Assembly (NCBI GenBank): GCA_004154925.1
Contig: QJNS01000078.1
Location: 231,327-295,326, forward strand
From: Monosporascus cannonballus
Lineage: Eukaryota; Ascomycota; Sordariomycetes; Xylariales
DNA length: 64,000 nt
Reading direction: 5' to 3'
The notes beneath the pieces are model-generated. The model saw only the letters and a program-made list of their open reading frames with translations. It had not been told where the DNA came from and ran no database searches. Position numbers and translations under genes: made by a program. Below, piece by piece: positions 52,421 to 64,000 of the stretch; within the stretch, counting starts at the first letter, position 1, and every line of letters starts with the position of its first letter.

Positions 52421-53000
52421 AATTTTATAATTATCTTAAGTAAATAGGTCGGTAACTCGTCGCCGATATTAAACCGTATCTTTTATATTTTTTTTATTTC
52501 CTTATATTACTCTTTCCTTTTTTAATTGATAATTTTTAATACTTATTATTGACGGTATATTACGTTATAATTAATGCAATATTAAGTTATACATTATTAT
52601 TATAAAGTACGCATAGTTTCGTAATATTTAATAAATTTATATTTTTATTATCTCGAACTCTGTTAATATAAAACCAGTTAACACACGTTTTTCCATCGAA
52701 ATATTATTAATTTCTATATTAATATTTTTAAGTTTATTTTCTATAAATATTTTATTCGTAATTTTTACTTATATTCGTTATTTCTTTTTATTAAACGATT
52801 GTTAATTTTCGCTTTATATGTTCTTTTTTTTCGTATATTCTTTTTTTCATTTTCGACTATTCGCTATTACGATATTTATTCGCGATAATATTTTTAACAA
52901 ATACTAGGTTTTTTAGATCCTAGATTTTTCCGATTATATTTAAGAAGTTAACAATAATTTGTTAACTTTTTATAAACTGTGCCAGTATTATATCGGTTTA
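52420..53000 (-). mobile_element. Probable degraded fragment of the gypsy II family (LTR edge and adjoining sequence)
   Basis: AGTAAATAGGTCGGTAACTCG (from about 52438) aligns with AGTAAGTAGGTCGGTAGCTG of the gypsy II LTR. About 110 bp later TAATTAATGCA-TATTA matches the sequence just inside the left LTR (about 25738), followed in both by similar T-rich, CGTT-containing sequence. The copy is older or more mutated; ends and target duplication are not visible. Confidence 0.35.
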
Positions 53001-53464
53001 TTTTGTTTAAAGCTTAATATTGTTTACGTTATTGACCCGTTAAAACGGGTGTCAAATTTTGCGTTTATTACGTTTAAAATAAAAAGAAATATTTTCGTAA
53101 ATACTGTTATATCTTTTTTCTTTAATTATTTACTAATAGTCGAATAGTTTTCCGTAATTATTAAGAAATTATATAAAAAAACAAGAGTTAATATTCCAAG
53201 TCAAATCTAACCTCAGAAAATAATTTTATTTAAAAATATTTATTTTCATTGTTGTAAAATTTATACCGAAAAAATTATATAATTTTAAAAATTAAAAATT
53301 TCGAACGGTGGGCGATTACGAGTAAAAAAAAAATATAATCCTTACAGTACTTCAAAATGTCCGCTTTAAGTATATAATAATAAATTAGTTTTTTTGCAAT
53401 GTTATTTTTGCTAGTTCGTTATTTTGTTAATAATTCGTTTTTATTCCTAATACAAAAACGAAAA
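53001..53464. other. AT-rich DNA, no gene
   Basis: It holds a short perfect hairpin around 53036-53053 (ACCCGTTAAAACGGGT). A 62-codon frame at 52959-53147 has no motif. Nothing else seen. Confidence 0.4.
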
Positions 53465-53800
53465 TATGTGTGAAAATATAAACGAAACCCGTCGTCAAAT
53501 AATTATCGTATTTTCGCCGTACGAGCGTAATAGCATTACTTATATCGCTTGCGATATTATGTTAAAAATATTAAATAATTAAATTTATTTTCGATCGTTT
53601 GCTATCAGCCTAAAAAGAAATTAAATTACTTTGTTTAATTAAAATAAATTTATTTCGAAATCTCGTAACTGTATTAAATTGATTAAAACGGCATATAATA
53701 ACGATAATATAACCCCGGTTAATTTCGGCGGTCGTAACGCATAAAATATATTAAATGTTTATCGAAAACGTATTACTCTATTACTCTATTAACAAAAGTT
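53465..53800 (+). pseudogene. Possible N-terminal remnant of a Tc1-type transposase
   Basis: Read through stops, the plus strand gives FSPYERNSITYIACDIML early. About 150 bp on it gives SRNCIKLIKTAYNND followed by PVNFGGR, which loosely matches the helix-turn-helix plus GRP-type linker of fungal Tc1/mariner transposases. No DDE core or terminal repeats were found. Weak call. Confidence 0.25.
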
Positions 53801-56800
53801 GAAAATAATTTCTGGTTCTACATCTTTCTTTTTTTCTTTTAGGTTTTCCGTTTCCGCCATAAGGTTGCTAACTGGTTTTACCAGTTCGTTAATTAGCTTT
53901 ATAAGTTTGCCGGTTAAATCTTTATATATACTAAATTATAATTTATTTTACATTTAATCGTTAAAGATAGATTTATAATTCTAAAATAAGAAATGTATTT
54001 TTATTAAATATATTTGATATTATAATTATCCGATCGGCAACATATTTCAGTTTTACTCTTTTTATTATATTATTATTGATTTTACATTATGTACTTAATA
54101 TTGTATTAATATATTGTTATTATTTGGTTGCATTTAAAATAAAATATAATTAGTTTATTTTATAAATACTTAACCGGTTTTTAACCGATAAACGATAAAT
54201 CTTAACTACTAAAATATTAAAGACGTTTTTTATATTCGTTTTAATTTTTATATACATGTTATAACTTTTTAATGTTTAATAAAAATTTTCTCTGCATTTA
54301 TTAATTACCTTTTGAATTTTTAAATAGTATAATTAGTAAGTTACCTTTTTTATTTAACGAAAGATTTCCGTTTGTTTTAAACATCTTTAAATCGAACTAA
54401 GCTTTTAATAATTTATCTTATTAATTATTCTTAAGATTAAAATATAATATATTATCGGTGCTTTTTTCTTAATTATACTAGGAGTTTAGAAATGATACAA
54501 AAATATATTATATAAATTTTAATATTTATAATTTTATTAATTTTACAATCTGTACTTAAATATATATCGGTGTTAATTCAAACCTTTTTTTTAAATTCTA
54601 AATATTGGGTAAATAACTTTATAATTTAAATTTTTATCCAAAACTATCGATAGATATTTTTAATCGTAACACCCTTCTGTATTAATTACGATGTTTTCTT
54701 AATATTCGTTTATATATCGGCGAATTATTGCTAAATATTATAAACGTTTATATATATTTTTAAATTTGAAATTAAATCTTTTTTAATATTTATTGTATTA
54801 TATAAAAATACAAATTATATAAAATTTCGAATTATAAATATCTGAAAAATTCGTATTTATAATTGTTATGACCAATTTTAATTTTGCATAATTACGCGGT
54901 CTAATATATTTAAATTGTATCCTAATGCTTTTAAAAATATTTATTTAAATTTTAATTTATATATTTAATTTAATTACCTGTTTAAAAGTAATAGATGATA
55001 AATAATCGCTTTTTGGTTTTTTTATATAAGTAGAATTTAATTTAAAATATATTAATAAATGATTTATCTTAGGTATTAATGATTTTTAATAAAAACTCGA
55101 ATTAATATTTTACTTTTTTTATGTAATACATGAAATAATTTTATAATAATTCAAACTTTAATCCTTAATAAAAAAAATAATATTTTAGTGAAATGGTTAA
55201 TAATTATTAAAATAACGTTGTATATATTGTTATTCTTTTTCAAGTTAAAAAATAACTTCGTAATAAAATTTATATTAAATTTTTAAAATAATTATTTAAA
55301 TAAAAATAAAAATAATAACATTTTTAAAATTTAGTATTTAAGTTCTTATATACCTTAATATATTAAGTATGTTTTAGTCTATTATCGGATATCATTAATT
55401 AAGATTTTTTTAATAACAATTTTTATTAATAAACTAAATAAAATTTTAATTTTTTATATATTTTCTTCGAAAGATATTATAATATTAATTTATAAATTAT
55501 GGAAATTAGCTATGTTATAACATAATAACGAATATATTTCGATAAAATATAACATTATTACATTCCATATTATAGCTGTTTTTATCTTAATATCTTTTTT
55601 AAATTAAAATGATAAAATTTTAAATATTTGAAATATTTAACTTATAATCCGCGGATTTCATCGTACAATTATCGTAAAACTTCAAAAGTAAATATTGTTT
55701 CACTTAAAATTAATTTTTATTAATAAACCTAAAACGTATTATTTGGACATAATAATTCTAATACTTTTGTGCTTTAATTCCGCCGATAATTTAACATTAA
55801 AATAGTTTTTTATTATAATATTAAATATTAAGTTTTTAACATAACCTTAATTATTACCGTTATTTACGTTTTTTACAGTACATAAATTATGTAAAAAATA
55901 CCGATTTATAATTTCTTCGTTTTGGTTTCGAAAAAGCAATTTTCAATTATATAATAAACATATTACTTGATTTTAAAACGGACTTAAATTATTTAAACAT
56001 TTTTAATTTTATACTTAGTAGAAATTTTAATTAGAAAAAAAATTAAATAATTTTAACTAATTATTTAATAAGGTTATATTTTCCGATTATGCGAAAAAAG
56101 TTATTATTAAGTATTTAATTTTCTCAAGTAATTTATTAATTCATTAGAGATTTTTCGTAAATATTAATATTATATCGATATAATAAATTAACATATATAT
56201 ATAATTTAGCCGTCGATTTAACTTATTAACGAAAGTAATTTTCTAGTATCGATATTACAGTTCGAAATTAAATTAAAATAATTGATATATTTATCGAGTA
56301 AATCTTTTTAAAAAGCTTCGTATAAATACGATAATTATTTTCTTTAATACTTAATAATTTACTAAAATTAAAACTTTTATTCGATATTTTCCTGTTATTA
56401 TTATTAATATTTTAAAATTTTTCTATTAATAAATAACTTTTATAATTTCGTTTTTTACTTAATTTTAATATTCAAAACTTCTGTAATTAAAAAACAATTA
56501 AATAGCAAAGTGTTTTATAAAATTGCAAAAAAACTAATATTATTTCAATAAATATATTTATTTTCATACGAGTACATTTAATACTGTTTTAAATGGAAAA
56601 TTAATCGTATTATGTAAAATGGCTTTTAAATTTTTTTTAAATGTTTTTTTCATTTATTAACCTATTAAAACTTATTTTAGATATATTTGCTTTTAAAAAA
56701 TTAATAATAACATATGTAAATTTTAAATAATAAATTAAAATTTTCTTACAAAACTTAATAAACCTGAATATATTTAAATACTATTTATTAATTGAAAAAT

Positions 56801-58129
56801 TACTTATTCTTGAATTACGGCAAATTATTAGAAATTTATTCACACATTTTCGATATTTTCGATAAATTTTAAAAATTGTATTTCGTTTTTGAAAAATGTA
56901 TATTTTATTAATTTAAAAAAAGTTAGTGTTTTTTACTATTCATAAATTAGTTCAAAATATTTCAAATCCTTTTTTATTATATAAAAATTTTGTAATACTT
57001 TTTTAAGTAAATAATATAAATTTAATTAATAAAACACTTAAAGTTGTATATATATATACTTAAAAGCTTATAAAAATAATAATAAATTCGAAATATATTA
57101 TTATATATTTAAACCCATTACAATGTATTTACACAACGGTTTTTTATTTACTTTCTTTTCTAATTTGTATTTAATAATAAATGTTTTTTAAATTTAAATT
57201 AAAAAACCTTTACCGAATATTAAGCGATTTATAATTTTAAAAATTAACAGCCAAAAATATTAGTATGTTTTAGTACTTTGATTTAACAACCCCTAATTAA
57301 TATATAATTATAAATTATTATCTTTTGTAAATACGAACGAAATAGAAACGGCGATTTCTAATTTCGATTTTCGGATTTATTTAATTCGTACATTTTCATC
57401 GTTAAAATTCTAAAATTAAGTAAATCAGTTTTATAAACAGTAACTTATCTAATGTTAAATTTATAGTATATTCGGTTTTTAGAAATATAAAAGACGTTTT
57501 TACTTCTTTTTAGAATATATGTTCCGGGGGTTTTTAAATATATAAATAATTATACAGTTTTCGAAATTACTTCCTTTTTATTAAATTCGAAAATATTAAA
57601 ATTATTATAAACTTTAACAAAATTAACGATATAACTTAATTTACTAGCAAATACTAAATTTATTAATCTTTCGCTATTAATGTTTTCTATATTGCTGTAA
57701 ATTTAATTATATTTTATCATATTTAATAATATATTTTATTTATTTTTTCTGAATCGAAATAATAATAAAATAAATGCCGAACAATTACAGCAAATTAAGA
57801 TATAAATTTAATTAAACCGTTAGATTTCTAACCCATTATTCGTTATTTTTGTTTTAAATTTAAAACCCTTATAAAATTTAATCAAAAACATATTAACTTT
57901 TACGACTGCAAATATATTAAGAGTAATAAAATGAAAATTTAATTCTATTATAAAATATTTATTATACGCACTTATTTTCGTTTTTATATCCAAATTAATT
58001 CGTATAATAACCGTAGGTTAATTATTGTTTTTTATAACGATAATTAAATTTGTAATAATAGTTTTATACGGCTTTTACGCCAGTATTAAACCGAAATAAA
58101 TTAAATATATATTTCTAATTCCACAACAA
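53801..58129. other. AT-rich degraded DNA, nothing recognisable
   Basis: Moderate CpG residue around 53850-53920, then uniformly AT-rich with stops in all frames. No repeat edge, gene or RNA recognised. Confidence 0.5.
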
Positions 58130-59300
58130 TTTCTTTAATTTATTTAAATTATATGGCATACATTTTGTCGTATCGATTAGGGGTTCCGGAATAAATTCTT
58201 TCTGTCCAGTCCAAGTATTTGCGTAATTATTCTTATAATACTTTTTGTTATATTCGCAATACTTATTAAGTTAGCTTTCTGGCTTTTTGTATCTCTTATT
58301 AGACTTTTCGCTATAAGGGGCCTAGTACGTATTTAGGCCGAATTATGTTAATGGGTTTGTTTTTATTTTTCTGATTTTTTTTGGATTATCTCTTAGGTAC
58401 TGGTTTTTAGTTTTCTTAACGGGGTCTTTTAGGTGCCTTGTATTATTCTGCTTTATATCCCATCTTATTAAAATTGAAATATTTGGTCTGGCTCCAGTTC
58501 TTCTTATAAGTGGTTTTTAATTCTATAAGTTATAGTTCCGTATCGTAAAAAGTGTTAGCGCATTAAAAAACGCTGGTATTGGCTGTATGTTAAGATTTGT
58601 TATTATTTTTTCCTTTGGTGCCTTTAATATGCTAGGCGTATTATCGATTATTAATCTTAATTATTATCGCGATATAATCCGATAAATAATTAGGCTGATT
58701 AAACTTAAAAAAAATTTCTTATTATTTTAAATTTTCGAAAAATTTAATTATTAATATTTGTTATCCTTAATTTAGCTTAAATATTAATTAAACGAACATA
58801 TTATTATAATAATTATTTTTATATTTCCGCTTTTAATTTTTCGTTTATTATTTCGAAAACCTTTATTAATATTTATTTAAATTATATATAATCGTTATAA
58901 ATTCGTCTTATTTCCGGATTTCGTTTTTTGATTAATGAAATAATATATTCCTTATAATAAGCTCGAACCAAATAGCCGTATTTCCGATAAGTCGTTCAAT
59001 TACGAATTTAATTCGTATAATAAAAGTAATTAATCGAATACGAAAATACCCGAAATATATTCGGCATTAAGTTAGAAATAGTTATAGCTTGGTTAAAGCT
59101 TCGTCGAAAAGTTCTGGTTTAAGAGATTTATGAATTTTTCCTAGTTTCTTGGTAAAATTCAACTAAATAACCTGGTTCGTTCGAAAGGGCTTTTCGGTTC
59201 CGGAAGCTTTCTTTTTCTCCTTAAGCTTTTTATGGGCGGCTTAAAAGGATGTCGTAAAATTATTATTGTCTTTTTTAAGCTAAATAATGCGTTTATTGAA
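58130..59300 (-). mobile_element. Inverted fragment related to gypsy I (gag region)
   Basis: The reverse complement of about 58160-58500 aligns with gypsy I around 10500-10870. Shared stretches include ACTGGAGCCAGA, AAAGCTAACTTAATAA, GATAATTACGCAAAT (with transitions) and CGGAACCCCT. The remainder to about 59300 has coding-like composition on the minus strand and may be more gag. No LTR is attached in the window. It is a truncated, RIP-affected relative. Confidence 0.6.
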
Positions 59301-59309
59301 TTAAAAATA

Positions 59310-59727
59310 GAGCTAATCTAGGTGTATGGAATACAGAACATCTTAATCAGGGCTTGAAAGTGGAAATTTTCTGGCGTCCGCTTGCTATGGAAAACTGCAT
59401 ACAAAAGTTAACAGGTCAGCATTTTATAGACCGCCGCCGACCCACTTGGAAATGCTAGAACCTTTAATAACAAACATCGTTGATGTTTAACAGCTAGCTA
59501 TCACCTTGCAGCCTAGCAACCCAACACCAACCCCACTTCATTATTTATAATATCTAGGCGTCGAAAAATTTCTTCGCAAAAAAAAGCGAAGATGCTTTTT
59601 TTTTCTTCTCGGTTTTTATTCCGGTGTCCGAGTTATTAAATGGGCTATTCGGACTGTTTGCTAGTAAATATAGTGTCGGCGATATTGCTTAAAATTTAAC
59701 GATATTATTAAATAAGAATTTGTAACG
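59310..59727. other. Small less-mutated patch with a hairpin
   Basis: GC is clearly higher than on either side (CCGCCGCCGACCCACTTGG, CAGCCTAGCAACCCAACACC). A stem TTCTTCGC/GCGAAGA with an all-A loop at about 59570-59592 is followed by a T-run, so it could be a Pol III-like or transcript end. No gene recognised. It may be the pre-insertion flank or part of an unrecognised element. Confidence 0.4.
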
Positions 59728-60144
59728 TATAACGGCTAGGCGATATAATTAATTATTAAACCTTAGTTATACAGGTTTGTATTAATAAAAATATTATAAA
59801 AAAACTAAATAATAAATATAATAACGTATTATATTTCGTAATACTAGAAGTACTTTAAGTAACCAATTGTTATTATAAGCTGGTATTGCTTAAATTATGG
59901 AAATAATAAACGTATATATTTTTATTTTGGTCAAGGTATTTTTAATTGGCTTAAAAATGTTTAGTTAATTAAGTTTTTTTAAGTCTTGTTAAGCTTTTCG
60001 TGGTTTAACTAGCTTAAAGTCCTTGAACCAATGGTAACGTTTGAGCCTATTGAGTTAGTCACGTGATTTCTTGGTATAGGTTGGGGCTTATTTTCTCTGG
60101 GGCCTCGACCGTCCGTAAAGGGCCAAAACCATTAGGTTATAACA
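59728..60144. repeat. LTR related to the solo LTR at 6282-6718
   Basis: It starts TATAACGGCTAGGCG and ends GGTTATAACA, against TATGACGGCTTAGG and AAGTCATAATA in the other copy. The inner segment GAGCCTATTGAG...GGGCTTATTTTC...CGACCGTCCGTAAAGG aligns throughout. The 5-bp flanks differ (TAACG and GGATG), so it is not a clean solo LTR. TGGTACTAAGCGG directly after could be a tRNA primer-binding site, suggesting a 5' LTR of an element whose interior is lost. Confidence 0.65.
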
Positions 60145-60239
60145 GGATGGTACTAAGCGGTAATAGCAGCCGAGTAATGTGCTTACGGGGCCTTAATATA
60201 AGCCTTTGAAATCGGGACAACTATATAAAAAAAAAGTAA

Positions 60240-63200
60240 TTATAACATAATTAAAGGCTTATTATAAGCGTTTTTATAAAGTAAGCTAAAATATTTAAAT
60301 TTTAATTAAGGTTTAAAATTATTAAGATTTTAATTTTATAATTAACATTATATTTTTACTTATTTTATAAATAATAATAATATATTATATATTTTTTTTA
60401 TTTTTAAAATTTTATAATTTCTTTAAATAAAAATATATTTATTATAATTTTATATTAATATTTATTTTTTATATATATAATTAAATATAAATTATCTTAT
60501 ATTTAAATTTTATTTATTTATTTTTTAATAAAATATTATAATTATATATGTATTTTTTTAATTTATATAAATAAATATTTTACTTTTTATATATTTAAAA
60601 ATATATGTTTATATTTTTTATTTTTATAATAATTTATATAAATTAATAATAATAATAAAATTTAATTTAAAATTATATAATATATTTATTTAATATATAA
60701 ATATATTATAAATTATTAATATAAATTTTAATAATTATTTATAAATTTTTAATTATTATATTTAAAATATTTTTTATAATTTATTTATATATTATTATTA
60801 TATTTTTTAAAAAAATAATATTTATATATTATAATAAATTTTTTTAAATAAATAATTATTTTATTTTATATATTATATTTAAAGATATTATATTTAAATA
60901 ATAATTTTAAAAAAATATTAATTAAAAATTAATTATATATAAAATTAATTAAATATTTTTAAATATATTTATTTATTATATAAAATAAAATTTAATAATA
61001 AAAATAAATAAAAATTATTATTATTATTATTGTATTTTATTTTATAAAATTATAAATAAATAAATTATATTTATATTAATTATTTTATATAAAATATTTT
61101 AATATCTTATAATAAATATTGTATATTTTATATATAAATTAAAAATTTTAAAATAATTTTTTAAATTTATTTTTAATTTTTTAATTTATTTTTTAAAAAT
61201 AATTAATAAATAAATATTTTAATTATATATATTTTTAATTTTATTTTTATTAAAATAAATTATATTAATAATATTATTATAAATTTAATTTAATTTATTT
61301 TTTATTAATAAAATATATTATTAAATTAAATATTATATTTATATATATATTAAAATTTAAAATATAAAAATATTTTTATTTAAAAAATAATATAATAATT
61401 AAATTTAATTTTTATAATATTATATAAAATATTAATATAAAATATAATAATTTTAAATTATAATTAATATTAATTTTATATTTATATAAAAATTTAAAAT
61501 ATATAATAAAAAAATAATAAATTAATTAAATTTATAAAATATTAAAATTATATTTTAAATTTATTATATTAATAAATAAAAAAATATTTATAAATTAAAA
61601 TAAATTATATATATATATATATATATATTATTTTATTATTTATATATTTATATAATATAATAAAATATTTAAAATTTTTTATATATATTATTAATATTAT
61701 AATTTTAATTTATTAATTTATTATAATATATTATTATTAAAATTTAATATTTAATAATAATTTATATATTTTATATTTTTTTATTTTATATTATTATAAT
61801 TTTATATATTATATTTTACAAAATATATTATAAATATTAATTAATATAATTTAATTTAATTTTATTAAAAATATATATTAAATATAATAAATTAATATAT
61901 ATTTTTAAAATTATATTAATATAATATAAATAAATATTTAAAATTATATATAAATAATATATTTTTAATATTTATATTAATATTATATAATATATATTAT
62001 AAATTTTAAAAAATTATTAATATTTAATTTATTTATATTAAAAAATATATAAATTATTATTAATATTTTTTAATATTATAAAAATTATATTTTAATATTT
62101 AATATTTATAAATATAATATTTATATAATAATAAATATTAATAATTAAATTTTTATTTATAATAATTTAAAAATTATATTTAAATTTTATTTATTTAAAT
62201 TTTTATATTAAAAATGTATAATATATTTTTAAAATATTATAATTATTTTAATATAAATATGTAATTAAAAAATATTTTTTTAATATTTATTAAAATAATT
62301 TATAAATATAATATAAAATTAAAATAAAAATATTTATTATATAATAAAATAAATATTAATATTATATTATATATATAAATAAATATTTTAAAAATATAAT
62401 ATTTTAAATTTTAAAATAAATTTAAAAAATCTTTAATTATAAAAATATTTTTTATTTCTATTTTTTTAAAAATATATAAAAATATTTAATTATAAATATA
62501 ATATATTTTATATTTATAATTATTTATAAAATATTTTAAATTTTTAATATTTTATAATTATTTATTAAAATATATTTTTAAATTATAAATTAATATTAAA
62601 AAATTTATTATATATATAAAATATAAATATTTAAAATATATTATAATAATATTAAAAAATAATAAATTTATAAATATTATATATTAATTATAAATTTAAA
62701 AAATAAATATTTTTAAATTTATTAATTATTATTAAAAAAACTTTATATTTTTTATTTTATTTAATTTTTATAATTAAAATAAAAATTTTATATATTTAAT
62801 TTAACATATTTTTTAAATTTATAATTAAAATTATAAATTATATATTATAATTTTTAAAAAAAAATTAAATTAAATTTAATTATTATATTTTAAAATTAAA
62901 ATTTATATTTATTAATATTATTTTTAAAAATTAATTTATTTTTCATAAAATTTTAATTAAATTAAAATTTATATATATTATTAATATTATATTTATTTTT
63001 TTATAATTAAATAATTTATAAAATAATAATTATAATATATAAAAAAATAATAAAATTAAAATTTTAAATAAATAAATAAATAAAATAATTTAATTTATTT
63101 ATAATATTAATTTTAATAAAAATATTAATATAATTTTATTTAATATAAATTTAATTTTATATTAAATATTTATTAAAATAAATATAATATATTTATTAAT

Positions 63201-64000
63201 ATTAAAATATTTTACATAATTATATTAAAAATATATATTAAAATTAAAAATTTTATATAATTAAATAAATAAATATTATAATTTAAAAAATAAAAAAAAT
63301 AAAAAATAATATATTTTATTATAAAAATATTTAAATAAAATTATTTAATAAAAAATTTATTTTTAAATATATTAAATTATATAAAATTTTTAATAAAAAT
63401 TAAATATTATTATAAATTTTTATATTTTTTTATTTAAATTTATAATAAAAAATATTTAAAATTAAATAAAAAATAATTTAATATATTAAAAAATAACCTT
63501 ATTTAATATTTAATTAAATAAAATATTTTTTTAAATTTTAAAAATATTTAAAAATATATATAAAATTTATAAATATTTAATATTTATTAAAAAATTTTAT
63601 TAATAAAACCAAATTTTAAAATAATATTTTAATTAATATTTTGCAAAAATAAAATATATAAATTAATAAGATTTTAATCGATAATATTTATATTTTTAAA
63701 AGTTTTAATTTTTATTATTATTTAAATTTTATAATAATTTAAGTTATTAAATTTATTTAAAAATACAAATTAAAATTAATAAATTTAATACCTTATATTT
63801 AATATTATTATTATTAATAATAAATATAAAATAATTAAATAAAAAATTCAAAATAAAACCTTTTTAATAATTATTTTTTTAAACGATAAATTTCAGTTAT
63901 ATAATAATTAATTATTAAAATAAAAACGTTTATTTTATCGCATAATTAATTATGATATATGTATTTTTTATAACAAAAAAACTTTTTTATTATTTATTAA
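60240..64000. other. Nearly pure A/T block
   Basis: About 3.8 kb with G and C almost absent until the last few hundred bases, where sparse CpG returns (for example AACGATAAATTTCAG near 63892). An (AT)n run lies near 61607-61628. No frame, family or tandem period is recognisable. CpG too is gone, unlike the RIP-type regions to the left. It could be an extremely aged repeat or a centromere-like or other low-complexity block. Confidence 0.6.

Noticed and set aside
60240..64000. Mitochondrial DNA insertion
   Set aside because: No rRNA, tRNA or respiratory-gene coding signal is visible, and GC clusters typical of fungal mitochondrial DNA are absent. Not excluded without a search.
1..64000. CRISPR arrays, operons, ribosome binding sites, biosynthetic clusters or toxin genes
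   Set aside because: No regularly spaced repeats and no bacterial-type gene order. The three intact genes do not make a biosynthetic cluster and no toxin-like gene was seen.

Overview
The window looks like an AT-rich, transposon-packed compartment of a filamentous ascomycete (Pezizomycotina) genome. Three things point there. Genes have short introns (51-137 bp) with GTAAGT/GTAGGT-type donors, CTGAC-like branch sites and CAG/TAG acceptors. The repeats are several different LTR retrotransposons and a DNA transposon. Their interiors are riddled with stops through C-to-T/G-to-A transitions, while much of the surviving G+C sits in CpG, as expected after repeat-induced point mutation (RIP). No prokaryotic feature is present.

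Layout. 137-18152 is a nested stack. The host is a Ty1/copia element (142-18147, sense +, 163-bp LTRs, target duplication GTTAA). It was hit by a second copy of the same family in the opposite orientation (638-6136, duplication GTTTT), by an element now left as a solo LTR (6282-6718, duplication CGGAA), and by a Ty3/gypsy element (9297-15977, duplication CTTTG/CTTTA). 18153-35170 is AT-rich sequence holding a direct-repeat pair at about 20.8 and 34.8 kb, a small repeat-bounded unit with a tRNA-like motif (21175-21903), and a second, minus-sense Ty3/gypsy element (25395-32755).

35325-38310 and 43984-49010 are two GC-normal islands that were once one. They are separated by a 5.67-kb DNA transposon (38311-43983) with matching terminal inverted repeats, TAC...GTA termini and a 6-bp duplication GCATAG. 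It carries remnants of an integrase-core transposase, and I assign it to the IS3EU-like superfamily. The islands carry three apparently intact intron-containing genes: a 157-aa repeat protein of unknown role (35391-35940, minus), a tyrosine phosphatase-like protein (37180-38125, minus) and a long amidohydrolase (45020-46990, plus). None carries the stops seen in the repeats.

49011-60240 is again RIP-degraded, with recognisable scraps: a gypsy-II-like piece near 52.4 kb, a possible Tc1-type N-terminus near 53.5 kb, a gypsy-I-like gag piece at 58.1-59.3 kb, and an LTR at 59728-60144. 60240-64000 is almost pure A/T.

The genes do not form an obvious pathway. The coherent story is architectural: a small gene island embedded in, and split by, RIP-silenced mobile elements whose insertion order can be read from their target duplications.
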